Source: Alicycliphilus denitrificans K601 (GTDB lineage: Bacteria > Pseudomonadota > Gammaproteobacteria > Burkholderiales > Burkholderiaceae_C). Taken from it: 64,000 nucleotides of DNA. The notes below the pieces were generated by a model. The model made no database searches, was not told the DNA's origin, and was given only the letters and a program-made list of their open reading frames with translations. The stretch covers positions 1,116,001-1,180,000 of the forward strand of contig NC_015422.1 in NCBI RefSeq assembly GCF_000204645.1. The letters are read 5' to 3'. Below are positions 18,699 to 27,282 of this stretch, piece after piece. The number at the start of each line of letters is the position of its first letter. The first letter of the stretch is position 1. Position numbers and translations under genes: made by a program.

Positions 18699-20636
18699 TT
18701 GTTCCGAAGCGCAGGCGCAAACAACGTGGCAGGCACCGGGGCGGTGTTGCTCGGTGCCTCGTGCATCGCGGCGGCCTTGGGTGCCGCGGCGCATCATCCG
18801 CTCGCACCGGTACTGGCCCTGTCTCTGCTATCCGCGATCGCGGCCTGGACCGTGTCGCGGCCTGCCGATCTGTGGTGCGTGCTGCCGGCCCTGCTGCCTG
18901 TGGCCAGCTTCACGCCCTGGTCGGGCTGGTGGCTGGTGGATGGGTCCGACCTGCTGGTGCTGGGGGCCATGGGCGGGGCCTACCTGCGCTGGGGCGTGGA
19001 TGCATGGCGCGGCCCTGCGGCGACGTTCGCCCGAACGCCGTCGGGCATGCACTGGATGTACGTGGTGTTGCCGCTGCTGCTGCTGCTGGGCGTGTGGCGC
19101 GGTCTGGACGATGCGCGCGGCGCCGCATCGTGGGCCACACTGCTCGCGCAGCTGTGGAGCCAGGGGCCCTACGGGGACTACGACTTGCCCAGTAATACGC
19201 TGCGCGTGGCCAAGAGCCTGGCGTGGGGGCTGCTCCTGATGCCCGTCCTGTACCGCTGGCCCCAGGGCGCGCCGCTGCGGTTGGCGCGGGGCATGGTCGC
19301 GGGGCTGCTTCTGGTCTGCGCCGGCGTGCTGTGGGAACGGGGCCTCTATGTGGGATGGGTGGATTTCGGCACCAACTATCGGACCACGGCGTGGTTTTGG
19401 GAAATGCACGTCGGAGGTGCCGCGATCGATGCCTACCTGGCCATGGCCCTGCCGTTCGCATGGTGGGCGGCCTGGTCCGCCCCCCATGGCTGGCGTTGGT
19501 ACGCGGCGGCGGCGCTGGTGCTGCTGTCCACCTATGCGGTGCTCACGACATATTCCCGCGGCCTGTATCTGGCGGTGCTCATCACCGGGGTGGCCCTGGG
19601 CGCGTTGGTGCGCCGCTACCATTTCGACGTCCCGGATGACACGGCATGGCACCGCAAGGCAATGGTGTGGCTGCTGGCTGCGTTGGTCGTCGAAACCATG
19701 GGGGTCTGGCTCGGCGGGGCGTTCATGTCGGATCGCCTAGTCCGCTCGAACGTGGATCTGCATCAACGCATGGACCATTGGAAGCGTGGTGTGGGTCTGC
19801 TGCATACGCCCGGCCAATGGATTCTGGGACTGGGCGTGGGGCGCCTGCCGGCGCACTACAGCACGCAAACCACCGAAGGTGCGCTTGCAGGCCGGGTGCG
19901 CTGGCTGCAAAAGGCCGACGGAAGCACCGAAGCCTGGCTTTTCGGCCCCATGCGTCCCGGCGTTAAGGGTGAACTGGCGCTCGCGCAGCGCGTGGCGCTG
20001 GCGCCCGGCGGTGGCTACAAGGTTCGTCTGCGCGCGCACCTGGACTCTCCGGCGTGGGTGAAGGTCCAGCTGTGCGAGCAGCATCTGCTGTATGTCTCTC
20101 GCTGCCAGCTTCGCACGCGCCAGTTGTCTGCCGACAGCAGGACCATCGATGGCTGGATGGAACTGCCCCTGCTCGGCCCTGCTTTTGAATCGAACGGCAT
20201 CCTCTCCGCCTGGAGAGGGGGAGTGCTTTCCATCAAGGTCCTGCAGGCCAATGCGTCCATGCGCCTGGAGGGGGTGGAACTGATCGACCCTCAGGGCCGG
20301 CAGGTGCTCAGGAATCCGGTTTTCGCGCGCGGCCCGAGCCACTGGAGCAGCGTTGCGTACGAGAACTTCCTGCCCTGGCACATGGACAACCTGCTGCTGG
20401 AATTGCTGGTGGAGCGTGGCCTGCTCGGCCTGCTGGCATTGGCGGCAGTCGTCGTGTGGGCTCTCCTGCTGCTCGCGCATGGCATCAGGAGCCACAAACC
20501 GCTGGCCTTGATCGTGGGCGGTTCCATCGGCGCCGCTCTTCTGATAGGTGCAGTGGTAAGTATCATTGAAATTCCACGTGTATCCACTATGCTTTGGTTG
20601 TTGCTTGTCGTATCACCGTTGGTGCGCGAGGACTAG
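18699..20636 (+). CDS. O-antigen ligase / polysaccharide polymerase-like membrane protein
   Basis: 645 residues. Multiple membrane segments occupy about residues 10-340, with the ligase-family signature TTYSRGLYLAVLITGVALG (about 283-301). A large extracytoplasmic region of about 200 residues (about 375-580; TTEGALAGRVRWLQ to FLPWHMDNLLLELLVERG) and final membrane helices follow. The Wzy/WaaL fold joins lipid-linked glycan units to each other or to an acceptor at the periplasmic face. The TTG start at 18699 has GGAGG upstream; no ATG gives a better N-terminus. It precedes a TIGR03013-type sugar transferase, so the pair probably makes an exopolysaccharide. This could be a polymerase rather than a lipopolysaccharide ligase; sequence alone does not decide. 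Confidence 0.78.
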   Translation: MFRSAGANNVAGTGAVLLGASCIAAALGAAAHHPLAPVLALSLLSAIAAWTVSRPADLWCVLPALLPVASFTPWSGWWLVDGSDLLVLGAMGGAYLRWGVDAWRGPAATFARTPSGMHWMYVVLPLLLLLGVWRGLDDARGAASWATLLAQLWSQGPYGDYDLPSNTLRVAKSLAWGLLLMPVLYRWPQGAPLRLARGMVAGLLLVCAGVLWERGLYVGWVDFGTNYRTTAWFWEMHVGGAAIDAYLAMALPFAWWAAWSAPHGWRWYAAAALVLLSTYAVLTTYSRGLYLAVLITGVALGALVRRYHFDVPDDTAWHRKAMVWLLAALVVETMGVWLGGAFMSDRLVRSNVDLHQRMDHWKRGVGLLHTPGQWILGLGVGRLPAHYSTQTTEGALAGRVRWLQKADGSTEAWLFGPMRPGVKGELALAQRVALAPGGGYKVRLRAHLDSPAWVKVQLCEQHLLYVSRCQLRTRQLSADSRTIDGWMELPLLGPAFESNGILSAWRGGVLSIKVLQANASMRLEGVELIDPQGRQVLRNPVFARGPSHWSSVAYENFLPWHMDNLLLELLVERGLLGLLALAAVVVWALLLLAHGIRSHKPLALIVGGSIGAALLIGAVVSIIEIPRVSTMLWLLLVVSPLVRED

Positions 20637-20818
20637 CCAGCCTCGGGTGTGACGGGGTTGGCGGCGATGGGCCCATTCCTTCAGATAGGACGGCTGCAAG
20701 GGGGCTGGATCGTATTTCTGGTTTGGTGCACAGAGGATTGGCGTCCAGGGTTTCGGCGGAGAGAGATTTTTGTCTCTTATGTTTCACATCCGACGTTCGG
20801 ATATTGCAGGGAACAGCA

Positions 20819-22213
20819 ATGTTCAAGATTTTCAATCATTATTTCCGCCGGAGAACGATTCTGCAGGTCATCATGTATTCAATGGTGATCGTGAGCACCT
20901 TGATCGTTTCGCTGGCGCTGCAGGGCGGGATGGGGGTTTTCAATGGGGCAGTGATTTCCTCGGGAGTGATTCGCGGGGGGGTAATGGCCATCGGGATCAT
21001 TGGTGTGAACTTCGCGCTCGGCCTGTACGATCGCCCCGGAAAGCTGACTATTGGCCAGGTGCGGGCCCGCGCCGTATTGTCTTTTGTCCTGTCCATGATC
21101 ATCGCGGGCAGCATCCTGCTGCTTCTGCCGCTGCAGCCCCCTTATCAAAATGAGCAGACCCTGATCGCGCTGCTGCTTATTGTCGGTGGCATGCTGGTCA
21201 TGCGTTTGCTTGGAAATGAAATGCTCCCTTCCTCATATACCCGGCAACGGGTATTGATTTATGGGACGGGAGGACGAGCATCCATTGTTGGGCAATCCTT
21301 GCTTGAAAATGATCCGAGCATCGAATTGATCGGATATTTTCGTGGGCCGCAGGAGAAGGGCCCTGTTATTCAAGGGCTGAACATCATTTCTCCCGGGAAG
21401 ACGCTGACTGACGTGGTGCGGGAGCAGCGCGTGAATGAGATCGTTGTGGCGCTGAGCGAGCGCCGGGGTGGCAGCATGCCACTGCGGGAACTGCTCGACT
21501 GCAAGCTGCAAGGCATTCGCGTGATCGACCTGGCTACCCATTTCGAGCAGCTTCTGGGGCAGATCCATCTGGAGGCGGTTTCCGCAGGGTGGCTGATTTT
21601 TGGGGATGGCTTCAAGCAAGGGCTTGTCCGCTCGGTCGTCAAGCGGCTGTTCGACATCCTGGGATCCGGCATTTTGCTGCTGCTGTCTTCCCCGGTGATG
21701 CTGGTGACGGCGCTCCTGATTTTCATCGAGAGTGGCAGGCCGATTTTCTACCGGCAGGAGCGCGTCGGGCTTAACGGGGATGTTTTCGATGTCATTAAAT
21801 TCCGCAGCATGCGGCAGGACGCGGAGAAAGACGGAACGCCGCGCTGGGCAGGTGCCGGGGATACGCGGGTGACACGTGTCGGGAAAATCATTCGCAAGAT
21901 GCGAATAGATGAATTGCCGCAGCTATTCTGCGTGCTCAAGGGGGATATGAGCCTGGTAGGGCCCAGGCCCGAGCGTCCTTATTTCGTGGAACGCCTTACG
22001 CTGGACATCCCATACTATGCCCTGCGGCACGGAATCAAGCCCGGGCTTACCGGATGGGCGCAGGTGCGCTACCACTACGGTGCGTCGATCAAGGATGCGG
22101 AGCAGAAACTGCAGTACGACTTGTACTACGTCAAGAATCACTCGTGGTTTCTGGATCTGATCATCCTGTTCGAGACCGTGGGTGTCGTCCTCACCGGCAA
22201 GGGCGCCCAGTAG
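20819..22213 (+). CDS. Exopolysaccharide sugar transferase, TIGR03013 / EpsB type (polyprenyl-phosphate glycosylphosphotransferase)
   Basis: 464 residues. Several N-terminal membrane segments (about 15-120) are followed by a Rossmann-like CoA-binding domain (RVLIYGTGGRASIVGQSLLE) and a further membrane helix (about 285-305). The C-terminal bacterial sugar-transferase domain contains VIKFRSMRQDAEKDG, RKMRIDELPQLFCVLKGDMS, LVGPRPERPYFV and GLTGWAQV. It transfers a sugar-1-phosphate to undecaprenyl phosphate to start repeat-unit synthesis at the inner membrane. The family is associated with exosortase/PEP-CTERM systems and large EPS loci. The start at ATG 20819 has AGGGA upstream; a longer in-frame start overlapping the upstream gene is not used. 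Confidence 0.9.
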   Translation: MFKIFNHYFRRRTILQVIMYSMVIVSTLIVSLALQGGMGVFNGAVISSGVIRGGVMAIGIIGVNFALGLYDRPGKLTIGQVRARAVLSFVLSMIIAGSILLLLPLQPPYQNEQTLIALLLIVGGMLVMRLLGNEMLPSSYTRQRVLIYGTGGRASIVGQSLLENDPSIELIGYFRGPQEKGPVIQGLNIISPGKTLTDVVREQRVNEIVVALSERRGGSMPLRELLDCKLQGIRVIDLATHFEQLLGQIHLEAVSAGWLIFGDGFKQGLVRSVVKRLFDILGSGILLLLSSPVMLVTALLIFIESGRPIFYRQERVGLNGDVFDVIKFRSMRQDAEKDGTPRWAGAGDTRVTRVGKIIRKMRIDELPQLFCVLKGDMSLVGPRPERPYFVERLTLDIPYYALRHGIKPGLTGWAQVRYHYGASIKDAEQKLQYDLYYVKNHSWFLDLIILFETVGVVLTGKGAQ

Positions 22214-22249
22214 GGCTGGTTTTGCCTTGGCTTGCGCCGTCCTGCAGGG

Positions 22250-24556
22250 TCAGGGGTGCGGGCGGGGAAGCAGCAATTGAAATTCAGCGCCTACGCCGCT
22301 GCTGCTGTTCACCTGGACCCGTCCACCATGGCGTTGCACCACGGTCTGCACCAGTGCCAGGCCCAGGCCCACGCCGCCCACGCCGGGATGGCTGCCTTCG
22401 TGCAGGCGCTTGAAGGGCTGAAATAGATTGCCCTGCAACTCCGGTGCGATGCCCGGGCCCTGGTCGCGCACGGATATCACCCAGTAGGCTCCCTCGGATG
22501 CCAGTGCGCAGCGGACCGTGCTGCCGGCAGGGCTGAACTTGATGGCGTTGCCTAGCACGTTGGCGATGGCGCGGCAGATCAGGCTGCGGTCGCCATGGCA
22601 GGGCGCGGCGTCGGGCAGGGTGGCCGTGTGCACCTCGACGCCATGTTCCTGCGCAGCGGCCCATGCGCCGTCCACGGCCTCCTCTAGGGCGGCCGCCAGG
22701 TCGAAGGGGGCGCTCTGGTAGGTCTGGGCCTGGGCGCCGGCCAGTTGCACGAAGCCCTGCGCCATGGCCAGCGAGGATCGGGCATAGCGCTCCATGCGCG
22801 CCAGCAGTTCCTGTTGCGGCAACTGCTCGGGGAATTCGCGGTGCATCTCGATCAGCGTGAGGATGGACGCAATCGGTGCGCGTATGTCGTGCGAGATGAA
22901 GTGCAGCGCCTGGTCGCGCTGCTGCTGGGCGCGGCGCATGTCGGTCAAGTCCACCAGGGTGACGAGCCAGATGGTGTTGCCGTCCTGGGTAAAAGGCTTG
23001 CACAGCATGAGCATGTCGCGTCCGTACGCATCCCGGCCTTCCTGCTGTGGCGGGATGGCGTCCATCTGCTCCCCATTCCGCGGCAGGAGGGGGGCGTTTC
23101 CATGGGGCTGCACGAGGCCGGCCAATAGGCGTCCGATCGCCTGGCCCTGCAGTGAGTATCGCGCCTGCACGTAGCGCTGCGCCGCCTCGTTGGCAAGGGT
23201 CACGTGGCCCTGGGCATCGCACACGAAGGTGGGCGAGGGCAGGTGCTGCAGGCTGTCGCTGACGAAATGGTGCAGTCTGCGCAGCCTGCGTGCGGCGTCT
23301 TCCACGGCGTGGATGCGCTGTTCGAGCACGTCGCCGCGCAGCAGTGGGCGCGGAGGCTCTTCGGGGAGGGGAGAGAGCCCGGCCTCTCGCAGTTCGCGCA
23401 TCTCCAGCTGCAGGAAATACGCGGCCGCACTGAGCCTGCGCCAGCTCCACAAGGGGTACGCCATGGTCACGCCGACCATGGCCGGCGCGGCGGCAAGCTG
23501 CCATCCCGACAGTGTTGGCGCGAGCGCCGCAGCAGCCAGGGTGCCGATGAAAAGGGCGGTGCAGGACATCAGGCCGGCCAGCGGCCCCAGCAGCACGATG
23601 GCCAGCAGCGCCAGCACCGTGGGCGCGAGGTTGAAGCCCATCTCCCAGCCCCTGGGTGCTGGCCGGATGTGCGATTGCGCAAGCTCGGCATTGAGCGCAT
23701 GGGCAATCATCTCCACCCCGGCAATGCGCTCCGCCTGCGACGCCATGGGCGCGGCGAACATGTCTCCCAGCCCGGTGGCGCTGGCCCCCACGAGGACGTA
23801 TTTATCGCGCAGCGCACCGGCCGGCAGCCGGCCCTTGAGTACATCGATGTAGGCGTAGGTGGTGAATGCGGGCTGCCGCCCCCCTGCAAAGCGCAGGATC
23901 TGCAGGTCCCGGCGTGCCCAGGGCCCGCCGGCGGGCGCCGCGTTGCCGCGGCAGTCCGGCAGATCCCGGCCTGCGGCGCACAGCATCGCCGTACTGAAAT
24001 GAGGCCAGAGCGCGTCCTGCGGGCCTTCGGTGCGGTACAGGCTGCGTGCCACGCCGTCGGGGTCCACCTGGACCTGCACATGGCCCAGTTGGGCGGATGC
24101 GCGGCGCAGCAGCGCCAGCGGCGCATCGGCCGCGCTGCGCGAGCCAAGGTCGCGCCGGGCTACAGGCAGCACGGCGCGGCCGCTGCGCTCCAGTGCTCGG
24201 GCCAGCAGCAAGTCATCGCCTGGATAGTCGGCGTCTTCCTCGCCGAACAGGATATCCAGTCCCAGGGCGCGCGGCGATTGCGCGGAGATCTGCTCGATGA
24301 GCTGCGCATGCAGCGCGCGGCGCCAGGGCCAGCGGCCTATGGCTTCGATGCTGCGGTCGTCGATGGCGACGATGACGATATCCGGATGCGCGGGAAGCGC
24401 ATTCAGGCGCATGCCTGCGTCCTGCACCAGATGGTCGATGCGGCGCAGCGTGCCGCTGGCGCACAGCCAAGTCACCAGGCACAGCAGGGCCAGCGACAGC
24501 ATAACCCATTCGCGGCGCAGGTTGGCGCGGCCGCCGACCTCCGAGAAGGGCTTCAT
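22250..24556 (-). CDS. CHASE2-domain sensor histidine kinase
   Basis: 768 residues. An N-terminal membrane anchor (about 17-33) precedes an extracytoplasmic CHASE2 sensor (about 45-295; DIVIVAIDDRSIEAIGRWPW, YVLVGASATGLGDM). Three membrane helices (about 310-372), a PAS-like domain (about 435-540), a HisKA domain with phospho-acceptor His556 (HFISHDIRAPIASIL) and an HATPase domain (N-box NVLGNAIKFS, RDQGPGIAP, GLGLALVQ) follow. It is the last gene of a leftward unit with a LysM/FecR protein and a response regulator, presumably its cognate partner. The CHASE2 ligand is unknown; the LysM partner suggests a cell-wall or glycan-linked cue. Confidence 0.93.
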   Translation of the reverse strand: MKPFSEVGGRANLRREWVMLSLALLCLVTWLCASGTLRRIDHLVQDAGMRLNALPAHPDIVIVAIDDRSIEAIGRWPWRRALHAQLIEQISAQSPRALGLDILFGEEDADYPGDDLLLARALERSGRAVLPVARRDLGSRSAADAPLALLRRASAQLGHVQVQVDPDGVARSLYRTEGPQDALWPHFSTAMLCAAGRDLPDCRGNAAPAGGPWARRDLQILRFAGGRQPAFTTYAYIDVLKGRLPAGALRDKYVLVGASATGLGDMFAAPMASQAERIAGVEMIAHALNAELAQSHIRPAPRGWEMGFNLAPTVLALLAIVLLGPLAGLMSCTALFIGTLAAAALAPTLSGWQLAAAPAMVGVTMAYPLWSWRRLSAAAYFLQLEMRELREAGLSPLPEEPPRPLLRGDVLEQRIHAVEDAARRLRRLHHFVSDSLQHLPSPTFVCDAQGHVTLANEAAQRYVQARYSLQGQAIGRLLAGLVQPHGNAPLLPRNGEQMDAIPPQQEGRDAYGRDMLMLCKPFTQDGNTIWLVTLVDLTDMRRAQQQRDQALHFISHDIRAPIASILTLIEMHREFPEQLPQQELLARMERYARSSLAMAQGFVQLAGAQAQTYQSAPFDLAAALEEAVDGAWAAAQEHGVEVHTATLPDAAPCHGDRSLICRAIANVLGNAIKFSPAGSTVRCALASEGAYWVISVRDQGPGIAPELQGNLFQPFKRLHEGSHPGVGGVGLGLALVQTVVQRHGGRVQVNSSSGVGAEFQLLLPRPHP

Positions 24557-24596
24557 CTCATGGGGCCCGGGCGCAGGGCGGTGTACCGTCGGCCGC

Positions 24597-26297
24597 TCAG
24601 GGGCGCGACAGCGGCTGCCCGTCGGAGGACGTCACGGGCAAGCCCGACTGCGTTTGCACGGCCGCCTGCACGCGCAGCAGGCGTGGCGTGGAGAAGCCGC
24701 TTTCCAGGCCCGAGGGGTCGCGCGTTTGTATGCGCACGAAGTACGCGCCCGGCGCCAGGCTGGTGGAGGCCCATGCGGGCGTGTCCAGGCGCTCGTCCAC
24801 CAGCGGCGCGGCGAAGTCGTCGGTGGCCGCGACCTGCAGGCGATAGCTCTGGCCCGGTTTGCCGGGCCAGCGCAGTTGCAGGCCCGGGCCGTCGCCGCCG
24901 GACTGCAGGGCGGCGGCGCTGGGCGGGCTGGGGTTGTCGGCCACCGTGAAGGGCTGCCCCGGGGCGTAGGGGCCCTGGTCGCTGGCTCCGCCAGGCAGCT
25001 CGCGCACGCTGGCCGCGCGCCAGTAGTATTGGCCCGGCGCCAGCGCAGCCACCGGCGCGCTGCACTGCTGGGCGCTGGTTTTGTCCAGCAGCGGTGCCGC
25101 GAAGCCCGCATCGGCGGCCACTTGGATGCGGTAGCGTGCGACGCCGGCCACGGGGGTGCACAGCAGCTCGCCCTGTGCGCGCGATACCGTGCCACCCGGC
25201 GCCGGGCTCTGGTACAGCGGCGCAACCGGGTGCGCCTTGATGGTGAGCATGCGTTGCGCCACCTTGCCTGGCAGGCCGCTGTCGTCGACCGCGCGCACCG
25301 ACAGGTGGTAGCTACCATCTTCGAGAGCCGGCAAGCGCACCTGGGGCGCGCCGAAGGTGCCGCTGCGCAGTGTCTCGGTGAAGTCCGCATCGCGTGCGAC
25401 CTGCACCTGGTAGGCCACGGCGCTGGCCACCGGTGCAAGTGCGAGGGTGAGGAAGTCGGCGTCGTGCACGGAGGTCGGCAGGCCGGAGAGGTCGGGCGCC
25501 GGCAGCAGTGCGCGCGGCGTGCCGACCCGGCCATCGGCCGCCACGACCACGCCGTGGCCTGCGTCCAGCAGCGTCGCAGCCGTGGGCGCGGCGGCGAGCA
25601 GTGGCTCCACCGAGAGCGCGCCTGCGGTCACGGCCGCGAGCGTGCGCTCGTCCTGCGTCAGGGTGACGGCGAAGCGCGTGCCGCGCACGCTGGTCGATGC
25701 CTTGGGCGTGCGCACCTGGAAGCGCCGCGCGCCGTCGCGGCTGGGGGGCACGGAGGATTCCACGCTGCCGCGGCGCAGTTCCAGCACGGACTGGGCATCG
25801 CCCGCGCGGCCGCGCCGCCGCAGTTGCTGCAATTGCAGGTCAGTGTCCGCCTGCACGCGGATCAGCGTGCCGTCGGCCAGGCGTACGGTGACGAAAGAGT
25901 CCGGCGCCACCTGCAGGCGCGCGCCCTCATCCAGGGATTGGCCGGGCTGCAGCGGCGCGGCGCTGGCGCCTGCCGGGGGCGTGGCGCTCGCCTGTCCGTG
26001 CACGAAATCCACCTGGGCGGAACCCGCGGGCAGCAGCTGGGCCGGGATGCGCAGCACCGAGCCTGGCCGCAGCTGGCGGGGATCGGCCACATGGTTGTGG
26101 GCCTGCAGCTGCGGCCACAGCCGCGGGGTGTCCAGGTAGTGTACGGACAGGGCCTCCAGCGTGTCACCCGGCCTCACTAGGTGTTCGAGGTCCTGTGTCG
26201 TGGCATATGCGCCGCAGTGGGCTGTTGCGGCCCAGATGGCCAGCGCCATGGGGGCTGCATGGCGTACCGGCGCCCGTCGTGCCTGTGAAGTGACCAA
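24597..26297 (-). CDS. LysM and FecR domain periplasmic protein
   Basis: 566 residues from a TTG at 26297 with GAGGGAG about 9 bases upstream. This start gives a clean signal peptide (basic TSQARRAPVRHAAP, hydrophobic MALAIWAATA, ending AYA). In-frame ATGs at 26333 and 26363 would lengthen it but lack good ribosome-binding sites. Next come LysM (HLVRPGDTLEALSVHYLD..PGSVLRIP), FecR (FVTVRLADGTLIRVQADTDL, KASTSVRGTRFAVTL), then three or four repeated fibronectin-like modules (VARYRIQVAADAGFAAPLLD, SYRLQVAATDDFAAPLVDE). LysM binds peptidoglycan-type glycans; FecR domains relay signals. It sits between response regulator and CHASE2 kinase genes, so it is probably the periplasmic partner of that signalling pair. 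Confidence 0.85.
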   Translation of the reverse strand: MVTSQARRAPVRHAAPMALAIWAATAHCGAYATTQDLEHLVRPGDTLEALSVHYLDTPRLWPQLQAHNHVADPRQLRPGSVLRIPAQLLPAGSAQVDFVHGQASATPPAGASAAPLQPGQSLDEGARLQVAPDSFVTVRLADGTLIRVQADTDLQLQQLRRRGRAGDAQSVLELRRGSVESSVPPSRDGARRFQVRTPKASTSVRGTRFAVTLTQDERTLAAVTAGALSVEPLLAAAPTAATLLDAGHGVVVAADGRVGTPRALLPAPDLSGLPTSVHDADFLTLALAPVASAVAYQVQVARDADFTETLRSGTFGAPQVRLPALEDGSYHLSVRAVDDSGLPGKVAQRMLTIKAHPVAPLYQSPAPGGTVSRAQGELLCTPVAGVARYRIQVAADAGFAAPLLDKTSAQQCSAPVAALAPGQYYWRAASVRELPGGASDQGPYAPGQPFTVADNPSPPSAAALQSGGDGPGLQLRWPGKPGQSYRLQVAATDDFAAPLVDERLDTPAWASTSLAPGAYFVRIQTRDPSGLESGFSTPRLLRVQAAVQTQSGLPVTSSDGQPLSRP

Positions 26298-26372
26298 GTC
26301 GTGAATCTCCCTCGAAGCGTTGTCGCGCGGCATCCGGCCCTGGCGGACAGGGTGCATCCGCATGCATATTAC

Positions 26373-27104
26373 CTACCGGGACGGGGCGCCGCCTTCGGGC
26401 GCTGCCTCGCCGGGGATCGGTTGGACGGTCTCGAAGCGGTATCCCACGCCGTAGACGGCGGTGATCATGTACCCGTTGGAAGGGCGCAGGTCCAGCAGGC
26501 TGCGCAGGCGCGAGATGTGCGTGTCCAGCGAGCGCGAGATGACCTCGGCGCTGTGGCCCCAGATGATTTCGCGCAGGTGGTCGCGCGAGAGCAGCCGCCC
26601 GATGTTCTGGAACAGGAATAGTGCCAGCTCGTATTCCCGTGCCTTGAGCTCCACGGGCACGCCATCCATCTCCAGGCTGCGCGTGGCGGGCAGGAAGCGG
26701 TAGCGGCCGAATTCCAGCACGCCCTCCCTGGTGCTGCTCGGGTAGGCGCGGCGCAGCAGCGCCTGTATGCGGGCCATGAGCTCGCCCACGCGCACGGGCT
26801 TGACCATGAAGTCGTCGGCGCCGCAGGCCAGGCCTTGCACGATGTCGCGCTCTTCCTGGCGGTTGGTGACGAATAGAATGGGCAGCTCGGCCCCCAGGTG
26901 CTGGCGCACCCAGTCCACGATCTCCGGGCCCTGGATGTCGGGCAGCTGCCAGTCCATGATCAGCAGATCGAAGGTCTCGCGCCGCAAATCCTTGAGCAGG
27001 GCTGCGCCCGTCGCGTAGGTGTGGCAGACATGGCCCATGTCTGCCAAGGCGCGGGTGAAGAGTTCGAGCTGGAGCGTATCGTCGTCCAATGCCGCAATGC
27101 GCAT
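26373..27104 (-). CDS. OmpR-family response regulator
   Basis: 243 residues. The receiver domain (1-120) has acidic residues Asp7-Asp9, phospho-acceptor Asp51 (LLIMDWQLPD), a Thr near 80 (ILFVTN) and Lys102 (MVKPVR). The C-terminal winged-helix domain (about 130-228) has LKAREYELALFLFQNIGRLL, SRDHLREIIWG, RSLDTHISRLRSLLDL and the wing TAVYGVGYRFE. First gene of the leftward unit with the LysM/FecR protein and the CHASE2 kinase, so it should be phosphorylated by that kinase. A short inverted repeat (CCACCCG/CGGGTGG, about 27148-27172) lies upstream of it. Confidence 0.93.
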   Translation of the reverse strand: MRIAALDDDTLQLELFTRALADMGHVCHTYATGAALLKDLRRETFDLLIMDWQLPDIQGPEIVDWVRQHLGAELPILFVTNRQEERDIVQGLACGADDFMVKPVRVGELMARIQALLRRAYPSSTREGVLEFGRYRFLPATRSLEMDGVPVELKAREYELALFLFQNIGRLLSRDHLREIIWGHSAEVISRSLDTHISRLRSLLDLRPSNGYMITAVYGVGYRFETVQPIPGEAAPEGGAPSR

Positions 27105-27230
27105 GGCACTCCTTGCAGGCGGGGGTATTGCGAATCTGGAAAACCGCCACCCGCGACCCCTTCGGGTGGTGGCTGATGAGCGGTCGTTAAAACGCGCCGA
27201 TCGTAGATTCTAATAGTTTTTGACTTCCAT

Positions 27231-27261
27231 TGGCCAGTGGGCAAGCGATGGAAGCTATCAA
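27231..27261 (-). repeat. Dispersed intergenic repeat, diverged copy
   Basis: On the minus strand reads GATAGCTTCCATCGCTTGCC, matching the repeat core. Between trpS and the response-regulator gene. Confidence 0.45.
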
Positions 27262-27282
27262 TCCGGAGATGCGACGCTCCGC

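Noticed and set aside
27147..27173. Hairpin upstream of the response regulator as a terminator
   Set aside because: The stem CCACCCG/CGGGTGG has no T-run on either strand; could be chance in GC-rich DNA.
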